A DNA stretch of 64,000 nt from Sinonovacula constricta (lineage: Eukaryota > Mollusca > Bivalvia > Cardiida > Solecurtidae). The notes beneath the pieces are model-generated. The model did no database searches. It worked only from the letters and a program-made list of their open reading frames with translations, and was not told the origin of the DNA. The position numbers and the translations under genes are program-made. Below, in pieces: positions 1 to 11,523 of the stretch (the stretch's first letter is position 1; each line of letters opens with the position of its first letter). Location of the stretch: positions 28,086,499-28,150,498 of the forward strand of contig CM017563.1 of the NCBI GenBank assembly GCA_007844125.1, in the 5' to 3' direction.

Positions 1-478
1 TGTTTCTTATCTGATCCTAACAGACTAGGCAATAGAGTTCCTGTGTTTCCCATCTGACCCTAACAACTTGGGCAATAGAGTCCCTGTGTTTCCCACCTGA
101 TCATAACAGGTTGGGCAATAGAGTCCCTGGGTTTCCCATCTGATCATAACAGGTTGGGCAATAGAGTCCCTGTGTTTTCCATCTGATCATAACAGGTTGG
201 GCAATAGAGTCCCTGTGTTTCCCATGTGACCCTAACAACTTGGGCAATAGAGTCCCTGTGTTTCCCATGTGACCCTAACAACTTGGGCAATAGAGTCCCT
301 GTGTTTCCCATCTGATCATAACAGGTTGGGCAATAGAGTCCCTGTGTTTCCCATCTGATCATAACAGGTTGGGCAATAGAGTCCCTGTGTTTCCCATCTG
401 ATCATAACAGGTTGGGCAATAGAGTCCCTGTGTTTCCCATGTGACCCTAACTACTTGGGCAATAGAGTCCTCGTATCC
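1..478. repeat. 43-bp tandem repeat array
   Basis: About eleven head-to-tail copies of a 43-bp unit built around GGGCAATAGAGTCCCTGTG. GGCAATAG recurs at 71, 114 and onward in steps of 43. Two monomer types alternate in short runs: one carrying CTGATCATAACAGGTT and one carrying GTGACCCTAACAACTT. The array runs off the left edge, so its full length is unknown. Open frames across it are by-products of the repeat. Confidence 0.95.
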
Positions 479-1170
479 AAAACCTGATGGCTCAGAGATT
501 TAAAACTGACACTCAAAACATTCTTTTCTTACAAATATGTATTTATCTGTCTAAAAATCGGAAATACAACATATTACAAAATTCTAGCCATAAAATTGTT
601 CCCCGAAGCACAGAATTTGATCTTCTATGTGCTTGCTCTGCTGTCAATATTGTATCCATATTGTATGTTATTCATTTTGTTTCAATATTTTAAACCTCTA
701 GACCTCCATCAGTATGAATAGAAATACACTGTATAGTATAACTTGCATAATCATAATGGCAATGGATGTACATGAAAATGATAACTGTAAATTGAGAGAA
801 ATAATTAAGCGCATGTAATATCATAAATGTGAACACAGTATTTATCACAACAGTTTCAGTAATGACTAGAACATTGTTGCATGGAAATGTTATACCATAA
901 TTATAATTAATTACACTGTAATCATATATGAGTTTAACATACATTTAAAGGGAATGGGCATGGTATGGTATTTTTAACATGTTCTAAAATACAGATTCTG
1001 CAGAAACATATAATCATACTCAGGGCTAGGAATAAACAAGAGTGGATTTCCAATTTCGTTCTGTCCTGAGTCTGATTATACTTGTACTTATATGAGACAT
1101 GTCTAGTTGTAACAATAAATACATGAATACCAACACAAACTTTTACATATGTGAAATACTGTCATAGTAT
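479..1170. other. AT-rich spacer, no feature seen
   Basis: Low-complexity AT-rich sequence between two tandem arrays. The short open frames here have no recognisable domain or codon structure. Nothing else is supported. Confidence 0.6.
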
Positions 1171-2686
1171 GTCTACCTTTCAGGGTTATATATGATGACA
1201 TTGCACTGTCTACCCTTCAGGCCTACATATGATATCCCCACACTGTCTGCCCTTCAAGCCTACATATGATATCACCACACTGTCTACCCTTCAGGCCTAT
1301 ATATGATATCACCATACTGTCAACCCTTTAGGCCTATATATGATATCCCACACTGTCTACCCTTCAGGCTTATATATGATATCACCGCACGGTCTACACT
1401 TCAGGCCTATAAATGGTATTACCACACTGTCTACCCTTCAGGCCTGTATATGATGACATTTCACTGTCTACCCTTCAGGCCTTAAATGATATCACCACAC
1501 TGTCTACCCTTCAGGCCTATATATGATATCACCACACAGTCTAGGGTTACTAGATTAAACGAAATCACTATATATTTCTACATTTATAAGAAAAACGGGC
1601 CGATTTCGGTTTTTCGAACCGATTTCGGTCCGATTTCGGTTTTTCCGCCGATTTCGGTTAATCTAGTAACCGCACAGTCTACCCTTCAGGCCTATATAAG
1701 ATATTACCACACTGTCTACCCTTCAGGCCTATATATGATGACATTGCACTGTCTAGCCTTCAGGCCTATATATGATATCACCACACTGTCTTCCCTTCAG
1801 GCCTATATATGATATCACCACACTGTCTACCCTTCAGGCCTATATAAGATATTACCACACTGTCTACCCTTCAGGCCTATATATGATGACATTGCACTGT
1901 CTACCCTTCAGGCCTATATATGATATCACCACACTGTCTTCCCTTCAGGCCTATATATGATATCACCACACTGTCTACCCTTCAGACCTATATATGATGA
2001 CATTGCACTGTTTACCCTTCAGGCCTATATATGATATCCCCACACTGTCTACCCTTCAGGCCTATATATGATATCACCACACTGTCTGCCCTTCAAGCCT
2101 ATATATGATATGACCACACTGTCTGCCCTTCAGGCCTATATATGATATGACCACAATGTCTACCCTTCAGGCCTATATATGATATCACCACATTGTCTAC
2201 CCTTCTGGCCTATTTATGATATCACCATACTGTCTACCCTTCAGGCCTATATATGATATCACCACACTGTCTACCCTTCAGGCCTATATATGATGACATT
2301 TCACTGTCTACCCTTCAGGCCTAGTATATGATATCACCACACTGTCTACTCTTCAGGCCTATATATGATATCACCACACTGTCTACCCTTCAGGCCTATA
2401 TATGATATCACCACACTGTCTACCCTTCAGGCCTATATATGATGACATTTCACTGTCTACCCTTCAGGCCTATATATGATATCACCACACTGTCTACCCT
2501 TCAGGCCTATATATGATTACATTTCACTGTCTACCCTTCAGGCCTATATATGATGACATTTCACTGTCTACCCTTCACTCATATAAGATATCACCACACT
2601 GTCTACCCTTCAGGCCTATATATGATGACATTTCTCTGTCTACCCTTCAGGCCTTTAATGATATCACCACACTGTCTACCCTTCTG
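1171..2686. repeat. 37-bp tandem repeat array
   Basis: About 37 copies of a 37-bp monomer with core CTGTCTACCCTTCAGGCC followed by TATATATGATATCA; neighbouring copies step by 37 bases (for example 1861 to 1898). Variant monomers ending GATGACATT recur through the array, suggesting small higher-order units. The array is split by a 129-bp inverted-repeat element at 1544-1672 and butts directly against the Helitron relic at 2687. Confidence 0.95.
1544..1672. mobile_element. Non-autonomous TIR element (MITE) inside the 37-bp satellite
   Basis: Its ends are inverted: GGTTACTAGATTAA on the left matches, in reverse complement, TTAATCTAGTAACC on the right, and the match continues into CGAAATC with one mismatch. 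It is flanked by the direct repeat CACAGTCTA at 1535-1543 and 1673-1681, a 9-bp target duplication; if one base is assigned to the element it is 8 bp. The interior holds several copies of CCGATTTCGGT. It has no coding capacity. The duplication length fits Mutator-like or hAT-like elements; the superfamily is not settled. Confidence 0.85.
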
Positions 2687-4640
2687 CAATGTGCATTGGC
2701 CCGAATGACATTGGAAAATATTTCTTTTGCTGAAGCATTTGGCAGCTCATATTTTTTGTTCATGAAACAGGACTCACTTCTTACAGCAACACATGTTGAA
2801 AGAAGGTTTCAGTCTTTGCTTAAACATGTCATTCTTGGGGTTAGTAAAGCATTAGGCAATGTACAGGAATTCTTTGCTCATGATGATTTTCAAAACAGAG
2901 GAAGCCCACACATTCACATGTTTTTGTGGGTTGCAGATATTCTCCAGGTTATGAATGACAGTTCCGCAGCTCAGATAGTTAAGTACATTGATGAAACTAT
3001 TTCAAGTAACATTCCAGCTATATCTGAAGATCTGGTACTTTATGCACTTGTTAAGAGGTTACAGATTCATCATCATTCTTTATACTGAACTTAACAGAAA
3101 TGGGCAAGATGTAGGTTAGGTTTTCCAAGGACTTGTCTATAACAACAGAAGTCAAAAATGCAATTAAAAGAATATGTCTGCATGAAAAAGAATTGGGTGA
3201 ACAGGCTTCTGACAATGTAGAGTCAAATAACCAGGACTGTGATTTTCCAAACATTTCTTGTTCAAACATGGATGACATTTGTCTCTGTCAAAATAAGCAC
3301 CACTGAATTTCCAGAATACAATGCCCTTCATTTACAGTTTACATTACTCATGTATGGCTATTGATGAATTCAATGTTAAATTGACACAACTGTCTCCTTC
3401 AGAGAAAAGCTTTCAATTATGTTGAAGGTATAATCTTTTTTCAATTGAAATTCTTCTTTCCTACTTGCAACTGTTTACAAGCTCCATGATTGTTGTGTCT
3501 CCATTAGAAGTTTGTGCTCCTACAGCAGCAATGAATATTCATGGCTGCACAATTCATTCTCTTTTGAAAATATCCATTTTAGATTATATGCAATATGAAC
3601 AACTCTCAGATTCTGAATTAGAAAATTTGCAATAGGAATTTATCTTTGTACATACTATCATCATTGATGAAGGAAGTATGGTTAGTGACAAAATATTTAC
3701 ATACATCAGTAGAAGACTTTCAGATTAAGGTCTTTTGGAAGCATGAGTGTCATTCTGGTTGGTGACTATTACCAGTAAAGACCAATACTTGGCCGGTTTT
3801 CTTTTCACAACTGGTTGTTATGGAGTTTATTGTATCCTTTCTCACACAAAACATTAGGCAATCTGAAGATCCAGAATACACACAAGAGTTCGACATTTAT
3901 ATGAAAATGATGTATATCAATTGCTTTCCCGCATACAATCATGCTCTCAATGCTGATGTTTTGTAATATCTGCATGTGTATCCATTTTGCAAAGATGTTG
4001 AGGTACATAACAAAAAATGCTATCTAAAATGACCCTTGACTTGGTTGTTACTGAAGCAGAATACTATTTTGCCTTATCAGATTATGCAGATGTTCCTCTA
4101 GATCTTATACCTGACAAAGATGGGGAAGCTGGTGGTTTGGAAAGAACTCTTAATTTATGTCTATGCACATGTTATGTTAATGAAGAATATTTATACACAA
4201 CATGGTCTGGTAAATGGAGCAATGAGATTTGTACATTCTTTTACATATGAAGATAACAAATTGACTGTTGTCAACATTATATTTGATGATGAATTGGTTG
4301 GAAGAATATCGCAAAAGAGTATCTAAGATAATGCCATTGGTATTCAAAAAATTCAACATACCTTTATAAAAGGAGGTAGACATATAACAAGATGTCAGTT
4401 TTTGTTGACTTTGTCATGGGCTTCCACTATCAAGAGTTCTAGGTGTTTCTGTGGACAAAATTGTTGCAGATTTAGGAACATCAGTTTTTGAAAGTATGGC
4501 TTTTGTTGCATTAAGTAGAGTAAAAACACTGCCAGCTAGGGCTCTTTTTTTGTGTTTTAACTCAACAGTTATTTAGCCATCTACAGCAGTTATTTAGGAA
4601 TATGATGCCTTACGAAAACTTCAGAATTTCTAAGTAAATA
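2687..4640 (+). pseudogene. Helitron relic: Rep endonuclease and PIF1-type helicase, degenerate
   Basis: Helitron transposases join a HUH (Rep) nuclease to a PIF1-like helicase and move by rolling-circle replication. Here the first readable part, to about 3086, contains FQNRGSPHIHMFLW, the Rep two-histidine motif, followed by RLQIHHHS. After several frameshifts, helicase pieces appear in order: AAMNIHGCTIHSLLK (about 3520-3570), the Walker B stretch IIIDEGSMVSDK (about 3658-3695), GLVNGAM (about 4205-4225), LTLSWASTI and FVALSRVKTLP (about 4405-4535). The Walker A segment is not clearly preserved. The N-terminal half of Rep is missing; the reading frame starts in the 37-bp satellite, so the satellite border cuts the gene. 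Stops and frameshifts make it non-functional. Helitron 3' hairpin and CTRR end were not located. Family assignment is firm; element boundaries are not. Confidence 0.85.
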
Positions 4641-5541
4641 TTTTTTACTATAGAGTGTCTATGTACTTGCATATAAATAATGTAAATGTAAAATAATGGC
4701 TTGTACTATAAACTAGTCCTCACACCTTTGGGCTATAAACATTTTTTAGTTATTTCTGTATGTGGCTGAAATAGCATTTTCCATGGAGGTGACATCATGT
4801 TGATCTCTCCTGCATCTTGATCATAATTTTTTATGCGCGCTTTTATCAAAATGTTACAGTCTGAAATGTTCTCATCCATGTTTAATAAGTATACTTTTGG
4901 TTTTTGAAGAGAATCATTAATCTCAATTGTAGAAACTGGCTGGGTATTGGTGTTCATGCAAAATAGCACTCCATGTCTTATATTTCACAGAGAATGGAAA
5001 TTTTTTATATTATCAATATTTGCTGGAATATTCAAATAATAAAAGATTTATGTATACTTAAAGGGAAAGAATGTGCCTGTGGATTAGCCACTAAGACAAT
5101 CACAAGCTTGTTCATATGATTAATTGCTACATTGTTACATAATATTGTTGTGGTTGACGGTTAAGGCACCTGTTAACAAACTATGAGTATGGATGTACTT
5201 CTGTAATAGTGTTAATATGTTTGTTGTTTTTATACACATTCAGTCAGCATTACCTTATCACTTGTTTATAAGGTATCGACATGTTAAGTTTTTAAAATAC
5301 TATATATAGTCTATATATTAGCAAGTTCAAGATTATAGTGAATGGTTAGTTTTTCCAGCTATGTTGTTTCTCTTAAGCAATCAATTACTTACAAATTTGA
5401 AATATGTTAATGATAATTTATTTGTATCATTATTTTGAGACCGGGACAAAAATTTAGATGTATTTAAAAGTAAGGTACCAGTATAAAAAATGAGTAGCAC
5501 ATGTGAATTAACCAAAATCACTCTTACTTATAGACAAGTGA
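4641..5541. other. AT-rich sequence, no gene recognised
   Basis: Sequence downstream of the helicase relic. It may include the tail of the Helitron, but I could not identify a terminal hairpin or any coding segment. Confidence 0.5.
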
Positions 5542-5883
5542 GCCAAAGAAAACGTTCACAGCGAAAGTACTGAAGAAAAGTGCTCTTACAAGGGTCCACC
5601 AAAAGAGATGAAGTATTTTATTATTGTGGCACCCTCAACAACTGAAGTATATCAGCTTCAATCACATCAATTACATACATTCAACACCATAACTGTTGGA
5701 AGAATGTACAAAATTATAAATGTTATAGACAAGGGAGAGTGTTGCTGGATCGTAGGTTTGAGTCTGCTGGCAAATGCGCCTGCTCTGTCAGCAATAGAAT
5801 CCAATTCCATCTTGTCACAGGAAGAAGATCCTGAGGCCAGTATAAAACAAACACTGCAAGGAGCCCTTAATTCCCCATTTTAG
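5542..5883 (+). CDS. Possible exon of an unrecognised protein (piece A)
   Basis: An open frame from just after a TGA at 5539 to a TAG at 5883. It contains KEMKYFIIVAPSTTEVYQL and a glutamate- and serine-containing tail. A usable acceptor (TTCACAG) lies at 5555-5561. The composition is more protein-like than most frames here, and its lysine-rich start and alternating hydrophobic stretch suggest a folded domain. I do not recognise the family. The splice donor to the next piece is unclear. It could be a host exon, a relic, or cargo of the Helitron upstream. Confidence 0.3.
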   Translation, partial: AKENVHSESTEEKCSYKGPPKEMKYFIIVAPSTTEVYQLQSHQLHTFNTITVGRMYKIINVIDKGECCWIVGLSLLANAPALSAIESNSILSQEEDPEASIKQTLQGALNSPF

Positions 5884-6413
5884 AACCTCTGTGTCAAATG
5901 CTATTGCTACTTATTTATTGACGCGATCCATTTTAATGTCCATATTGGCTAACATAACATTTAAATGGTGTAGCAAATTGCAAATTTAGTCCAAGTATTG
6001 CTCCTGTCAAAGCTTGTCTGGTTAGTTGTTTATAAGAACTAGTTAAATTCAGCAACAACTATTTCAAGACAAAGAAAACACTAGCAAATTACTAATTGCT
6101 TAAAACACTTTTATTTGACATTTACAGAGCACAGTGTGCTTTATGAAAAAATGGTAAGATAAATGTTCTTCATTATTTGTCAATGTAATTTTGATGAGGA
6201 CTTAGCTAAACATTTGACAACTGGCAGTATTTTCTAAAACTGTGCTGTCATATTTGTTAAAAATCTAATGTTTGCAAAAATGTTTAAATAGTTGTGTCAC
6301 TTGACTACAGTATACACAATTTTGTCTGGATGAACACTAGTTGGCTAGAGAGTAGAGATTGAATATAAAAACTATTTCATATGCTACAATACAACATGAT
6401 ACTTTTTACATAG

Positions 6414-6622
6414 GTATCACCAGTCTCCTACAAGCAAGATGACACACTAGCTGTAAGGCTGCTAGAATTGAAAGACAAAAATTCTACAGTAAAAGTAGCT
6501 TTGTTTGCAGATATGGCTGAACCGCCTTACGTTGAAAATCAAGTGATACAGCTGACAAATGTCTATGCCAAGACCTTTAAAAAAAACAAACAACTGAAAT
6601 TTCGAGGGCATCTACAGCACAG
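6414..6622 (+). CDS. Possible exon with an OB-fold-like segment (piece B)
   Basis: Bounded by an acceptor (TTTTTACATAG, ending 6413) and a donor (CACAG before GTATAT). The 69-residue frame runs from VSPVSYKQ through LLELKDKNSTVKVALFADMA and VIQLTNVYAKTF to KQLKF. The alternation of hydrophobic strands around a conserved D-K turn resembles single-stranded-DNA-binding OB folds of the RPA type; this is a pattern-level inference. It ends in phase 2, which joins in frame to the piece at 8010. Pieces A, B and C lie on one strand over 2.5 kb and may be one small gene or relic. Confidence 0.35.
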
Positions 6623-7186
6623 GTATATTATCTATCTTTACACGACAAGTTGTTGTTTTTCAGGTGCAGTGCATGTTCTTGATCATTTTAAAGCACTGTT
6701 CAACTTGACCATTTACCACATAGAAACATTTTATTTTTTTAAGTTTTGAGCAAAGGCATCAAACAAAAGTAATACTTGTTAACATAGTTTTTATTCATTA
6801 TTTACAAAGAAAAGCAAACCATCTATTTCCAAAATATATAGGTGAAGCTATGGTTAGTTCAGAGAAGTCATGTATTTCATTTTGATTTTTCATAAGACTA
6901 TTGGTATGCTGAAATACACTGATCAACTTTACCAGTTGGAGACAGTTTCCAGATACACAATAACAATAATACTGTTAAATGTATGGGCAAACTACCAATG
7001 CAATGACCGGGTCTGTCATTCTTCCTATATATTCTTACGTAAATATGCTTTGATTGCTTAAACTGTGATGCATCAAATTATCACACTTGATCGTGTAACA
7101 AGCAAGGTCCCTTGAAGCAGTTATGTTCTTAATAAAATAGCGGTTCAACAAATGCAGAAGGGCGATAATGAATTTCTATACAATAC
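6623..7186. other. AT-rich, no feature seen
   Basis: If pieces B and C are exons this lies within their intron. No repeat, RNA gene or coding segment recognised. Confidence 0.4.
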
Positions 7187-7724
7187 AAGAGGGTCATGAT
7201 GGCCTTTAATCGCTCACCTGAGGACAAAGGCTTAGTGACTTACTTTTTGACCCCACATGACCCAATAATAAATTCATCCAAGATTTCAGGCAGACAAACA
7301 ATCTGATCAAGTTTGCTGAAGATTGGGCTATGAATGTGGCCTCTAGTGTTTTCACATGCTTTTTTAAGTTTTGACCTAGTAACCTCTGTTTTGACCCCAC
7401 ATTACCCAATAACAAACTCTTTCAAATTTGGTGAAGATTAGGCTATATGTGTGGTCTCAAGTGTGTTCACAAGCTTTTTCTAAGATTTGACCTAGTGACC
7501 TACTTATTGACCCCACATGGCCCAATAACAAACTTATCCAAGATTTCATGCAGACAAATAGCTGACCAAGTCTGATGAAGATTTAATTAAAAACTAAGGC
7601 CTCTAGCGTATTCACAAGCTAAAATGATGATGCCGCATGAAGGACGACTGACGTCGGACTACGGACAAAGCGGTATCAGATAAGCTCACCTTAAGCACGT
7701 TGTGCTCAAGTAAGCTTAAAAAAG
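7187..7724 (+). mobile_element. Pearl/CvA-like tandem-core element, copy A
   Basis: Starts with a palindrome-like AGAGGGTCATGATGGCC, then TCGCTCACCTGA; ends with CGGTATCAGATAAGCTCACC, a hairpin around AGCACGTTGTGCT, and AGTAAGCTTAAAAA. Between them lie about three copies of a roughly 142-bp core (GACCTAGTGACCTACTT, GACCCCACATG, CAAGATTTCATGCAGACAAA). This head, tandem core and tail layout with terminal hairpins matches pearl/CvA elements described in bivalves, later linked to Helitron-type non-autonomous elements; the family name is from memory and needs a database match. Non-coding. Confidence 0.7.
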
Positions 7725-10255
7725 CTGATGTATAAGGCAACTCCTATCTTGTTAGTTATGGTTTTATGAATTCTACAATTTTACTCATAATTTGGCCGGT
7801 CAGAAGGATATACGTAGTAGTGTATGTTTACTGTGAAAAATATTACATTGACATAACATGTGAAGTGGTCTATTGTTACATGTTTGTGGGGTTCAATGCT
7901 TCATTGTTTTTGATTTTTATTATGTTTTTATTTTGTTAAAGAAACTTTAAAATGTTCAACACTATTTATATAATAATCATAATGTAAAAATTTTGCAGTT
8001 CCTTGCCAGTGACTTGATAGAACTGCCTGTCCCTGGTGAAGACCGGTCAATTTTCACTGAGGCTGTAAACATTCTGAGCCTGTTTTGAGTGATGTTGTTA
8101 CATGTATTCATGGTGTTGTTCATGCCACTGTCTTTTATTGCTGCTCTCAGCCTCTTAAGAATTTAGTTTTCTTTGCTGAAATTATCATATTTTACCAACA
8201 AATACAACCAGACTAAACTTTGCAAATTGTTTTTAATATAAATGAAATATATTCAGCCAAATGCAAGGAAGATAATCAAATTGCAAATTACAAATCAAAG
8301 GCCTTAAGGGCCACAGTAATGTCGAGCAATTGTACTATATATATATATGAACAGAAGAAAGTTGTCATTTATTAGGAAAGAAGAGTGAATATTAACAAAC
8401 TGCATGTTTGAAGTGATCTTTGTATGTGTCCACAAGTTAAAATTGACTATCGATTTAGTTATTGTACTTTAAGAACAGAGAAATAAAATGACTACTTGAT
8501 TTTCAAGTATATGGCAACTCTTAATATCAATGATCATTAAGAAAGTTGGATTGCAAGTATCAATTTACACTATTATCTGACACTATTGCAGATGGCAGAC
8601 TCTCTATTTAGTATATTGCACAGTGTTGCTTTTTCCAAGATCTGACGCTGGTATTTGTTGTCGTTGAAAGTTATATTGTTCTTCAGTATAAATACAAAAA
8701 TATAGATCTTACAATCACATAATTTTATGTTTTATTTATAAAAAATTGCCTCATTGACATACCACTGTATGTATTGTACATGTTTCGTTCTATGTTACCT
8801 CTTTCTTGTACAGTCCTGGCACCGTACCAGTTGTCCAAAACATCGTATATCGTGAGTATTTCAAATGAGCAAATTAATATTGCACACCTTCGAACTTATT
8901 ACTTGAATGACAATATGCATAGATTGAATATGAATGGACGTTTAGGAAAATATTTGTGAAAACTAGGATTCTGGTTATTTGCCCACGCTTTTATGGAAAA
9001 TAAAGAGCAGTAAGACAAATTAAAATAAACATACAGCTGGGAAAAAAAATAGCTATAACACAATCTAGCTCTATGTCAGGTTATGGAAAAGAGGTTTGTC
9101 TCAAATATGGGATTCAAATGATACGGCTCATATACAATGAGCATTGTTAATAAATAATTGGACCGTGTGGAATCATCTCTGGTATTCCGACAAATTAGTT
9201 AATTGTAAAGCTAGCTTACCTATGTCATCGCCGGGCACAATCAACACTGATATAGTCTCTTCGCCAATTATTTTAAACGCGTAAATTTTATACACATTTA
9301 TGCAAATTTAAATAAATAAATAAAAGCAATTCAGTGCTTGACGAAAATTCAATAAAAGTACATTCACAAGTGTAGCAAACAAATTAATATAACTATTCTT
9401 CTGCCAGTGTTAGGATCAAACGTTTAAGGTGTGAATGTGTTTGTCAAAACAATGTGCTAGTATCATAAATAACAGTAAACATCTGTCATCATGCCTTCTT
9501 AATTTCCGTACATTTTCCCGCCCTGCCAATCACGTGCACGTGTGTTAATTAAGTAATTGGTGACACTTTTATGGCACCACTCATCTTAAAGGAAGTAGGA
9601 TTTTTAGCCGTTCGTTATGTTGATTGGTTTGATCCTTAATGTGTTGACCGGAGGTGTTAATTGGTCTGTTCTTAAATCGTTGTTTTCTCGTAAGTCTTTT
9701 AGAATGATGAAGCCATTTACATACTCTCCTAAAATAACCAGCGCACATCGGCATGTACCTTGACATCAGTATGGATACTGAAAAGAATACCGTTGGGGGT
9801 AACAATAAAAATGATATAATATCTAATCATTGCAAAATCAAGCAAGTCAGCAGACATATATAGTCTTTACAGTCTCCTTCAAAAAACCTCAATGCCTTTA
9901 TAAAACTAGGGTGGATACCAAGCCATGGAGAAAGAGCAATAATTAATAAAATAAATATAATAAATAACGCACAAATTCAGATATTCAGATATGTTGGTAG
10001 GACTCTAAGTTCAATATTTGCTGCCACAATATCGTTAGTTTAGAATAGTTTTTTAATTTTAACTAGGATCAAGCTACCCTGGTAAAGAATGCAAGTTCAC
10101 CAATAGGAACTGTCCTTACTGTGACATAGGGAAATACTTTAACCCCGTGCTGTTTTCGTTAAGGCAGCACACAATAGCAAGAGATTAGCTACAAAGACCT
10201 ATATTATTCACACGTGTCTTTGCTTTTTGTACCAGCGGAAAAAGGCAGGTTTAAT
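7725..10255. other. AT-rich sequence, no confident feature apart from piece C
   Basis: Contains a short TA run near 8336-8348 and no recognised repeat family or gene. Several small open frames (for example minus strand 9581-9805) show no domain and sit in unstructured AT-rich DNA. Confidence 0.5.
8010..8088 (+). CDS. Possible terminal exon (piece C)
   Basis: An acceptor cluster (TTTTGCAG at 7991-7998, then CCAG ending 8009) precedes a 26-codon frame reading SDLIELPVPGEDRS to a TGA at 8086-8088. Joining phase 2 of the piece ending at 6622 to the second acceptor keeps the frame open. Short and unsupported by any recognised homology, so the call rests on splice signals and frame alone. Confidence 0.25.
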
Positions 10256-11523
10256 AACAAGAGGGCCATGATGGCCCTTAATCGCTCACCTGATGACACA
10301 GGCTTTACGTAGGCTCAAATCTGGCATTAAGTAATTAAGAGTTATTTACTTTAGAAATCTTTGGTGAAGATTGGACCATTAGTGTGGCCACTGGGTTGAT
10401 AACATTTTCTAGAATTTTACCAAGTAACCTACTGAATCCACATGACTCACTTCAAAACATATATAAGATTTCATACTGGCAAACATGATGGTCAAGTTTG
10501 GTGAAGACTGGGCCATCAATGTAACCTCTTAAGTGTTTTCACAAGCTTTATCTAAAATTTGACTTAGTGACCTATTTTATGACCCCACAAGACCCAATAA
10601 CGAACTCATTTAAGATTTCATGTAGACAAACATTCTGACCAAGTTTGATGAAGATTGGGCTATAAATGTGGTCTCTAGTGTGTTCACAAGCTTTTTCTAA
10701 GATTTGACCTAGTGACCTACTTTTTGACACCAAGTGAACCAATAACGAACTCATCCAAGATTTTATGCAGACACAAATTCTGACCAAGTTGATGAAGATT
10801 GGGCAATAAATGTGGCCTCTAGTGTGTTCACAAGCTTTTTCAAGGATTTGACCTAGTGACCTTCTTTTTGACCCCACGTGACCCAGTTACGAACTCATCT
10901 AATATTTCATGCAGAAAAACATTCTGACCAAGTTTGATGAAGATTGGGTTATAAATGTGATCTCTAGTGTGTTCACAAGCTTTTTCTAAGATTTGACCTA
11001 GTGACCTATTTTTTGACCCCACGTGACCCAGTTACGAACTCGTCTAATATTTCATGCAGACAAGCATTCTGACCAAGTTTGGTGAATTTTGGGCCATAAA
11101 TGTGGCCTCTAGTGTGTTCACAAGCTTTTTATAAGATTTGACCTAGTGACCTACTTTTTGATCCCACGTGACCCAGTTACGAACTCATCTAAGATTTCAT
11201 GTAGACAAACATTCTGACCAAGTTTGGTGAAGATTGGGCTGTAAATGTGGTCTCTAGTGTGTTCACAAGTCTTTCCTAAAATTTGACCTCGTGACCTACT
11301 TTTTGACCCCAGGTGACCCAATAATGAACTCATCCAAGATTTCATGCAGACAAACATTCTGACCAAGTTTGATGAAGATTGGATAAAAATTGTGGCCTCT
11401 AGTGTGTTCACAAGGTAAATGTTGATGACGAACGACGGACAACGAACGGTGGACGACGGACGACGGACGAAGCGGTATCACAAAAGTTCCCCATGAGCAC
11501 GTTGTGCTCAGGTGAGCTAAAAA
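10256..11523 (+). mobile_element. Pearl/CvA-like tandem-core element, copy B
   Basis: The fullest copy. Head GAGGGCCATGATGGCCCT (a palindrome) then TCGCTCACCTGATGACAC; about seven to eight cores of roughly 142 bp; tail with CGACGGACGAAGCGGTATCA, hairpin TGAGCACGTTGTGCTCA, and GGTGAGCTAAAAA. GCTCACCTGA near the head and TCAGGTGAGC near the tail form a subterminal inverted repeat. Minus-strand open frames across the cores are repeat by-products. Confidence 0.8.

Noticed and set aside
1171..2686. CRISPR-like array (37-bp repeats)
   Set aside because: Units are contiguous with no unique spacers and no cas genes, and the DNA is eukaryotic. The 40-bp and 43-bp arrays fail for the same reasons.
9581..9805. 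74-codon minus-strand frame
   Set aside because: Basic, non-repetitive peptide but no recognisable domain and no flanking gene signals.
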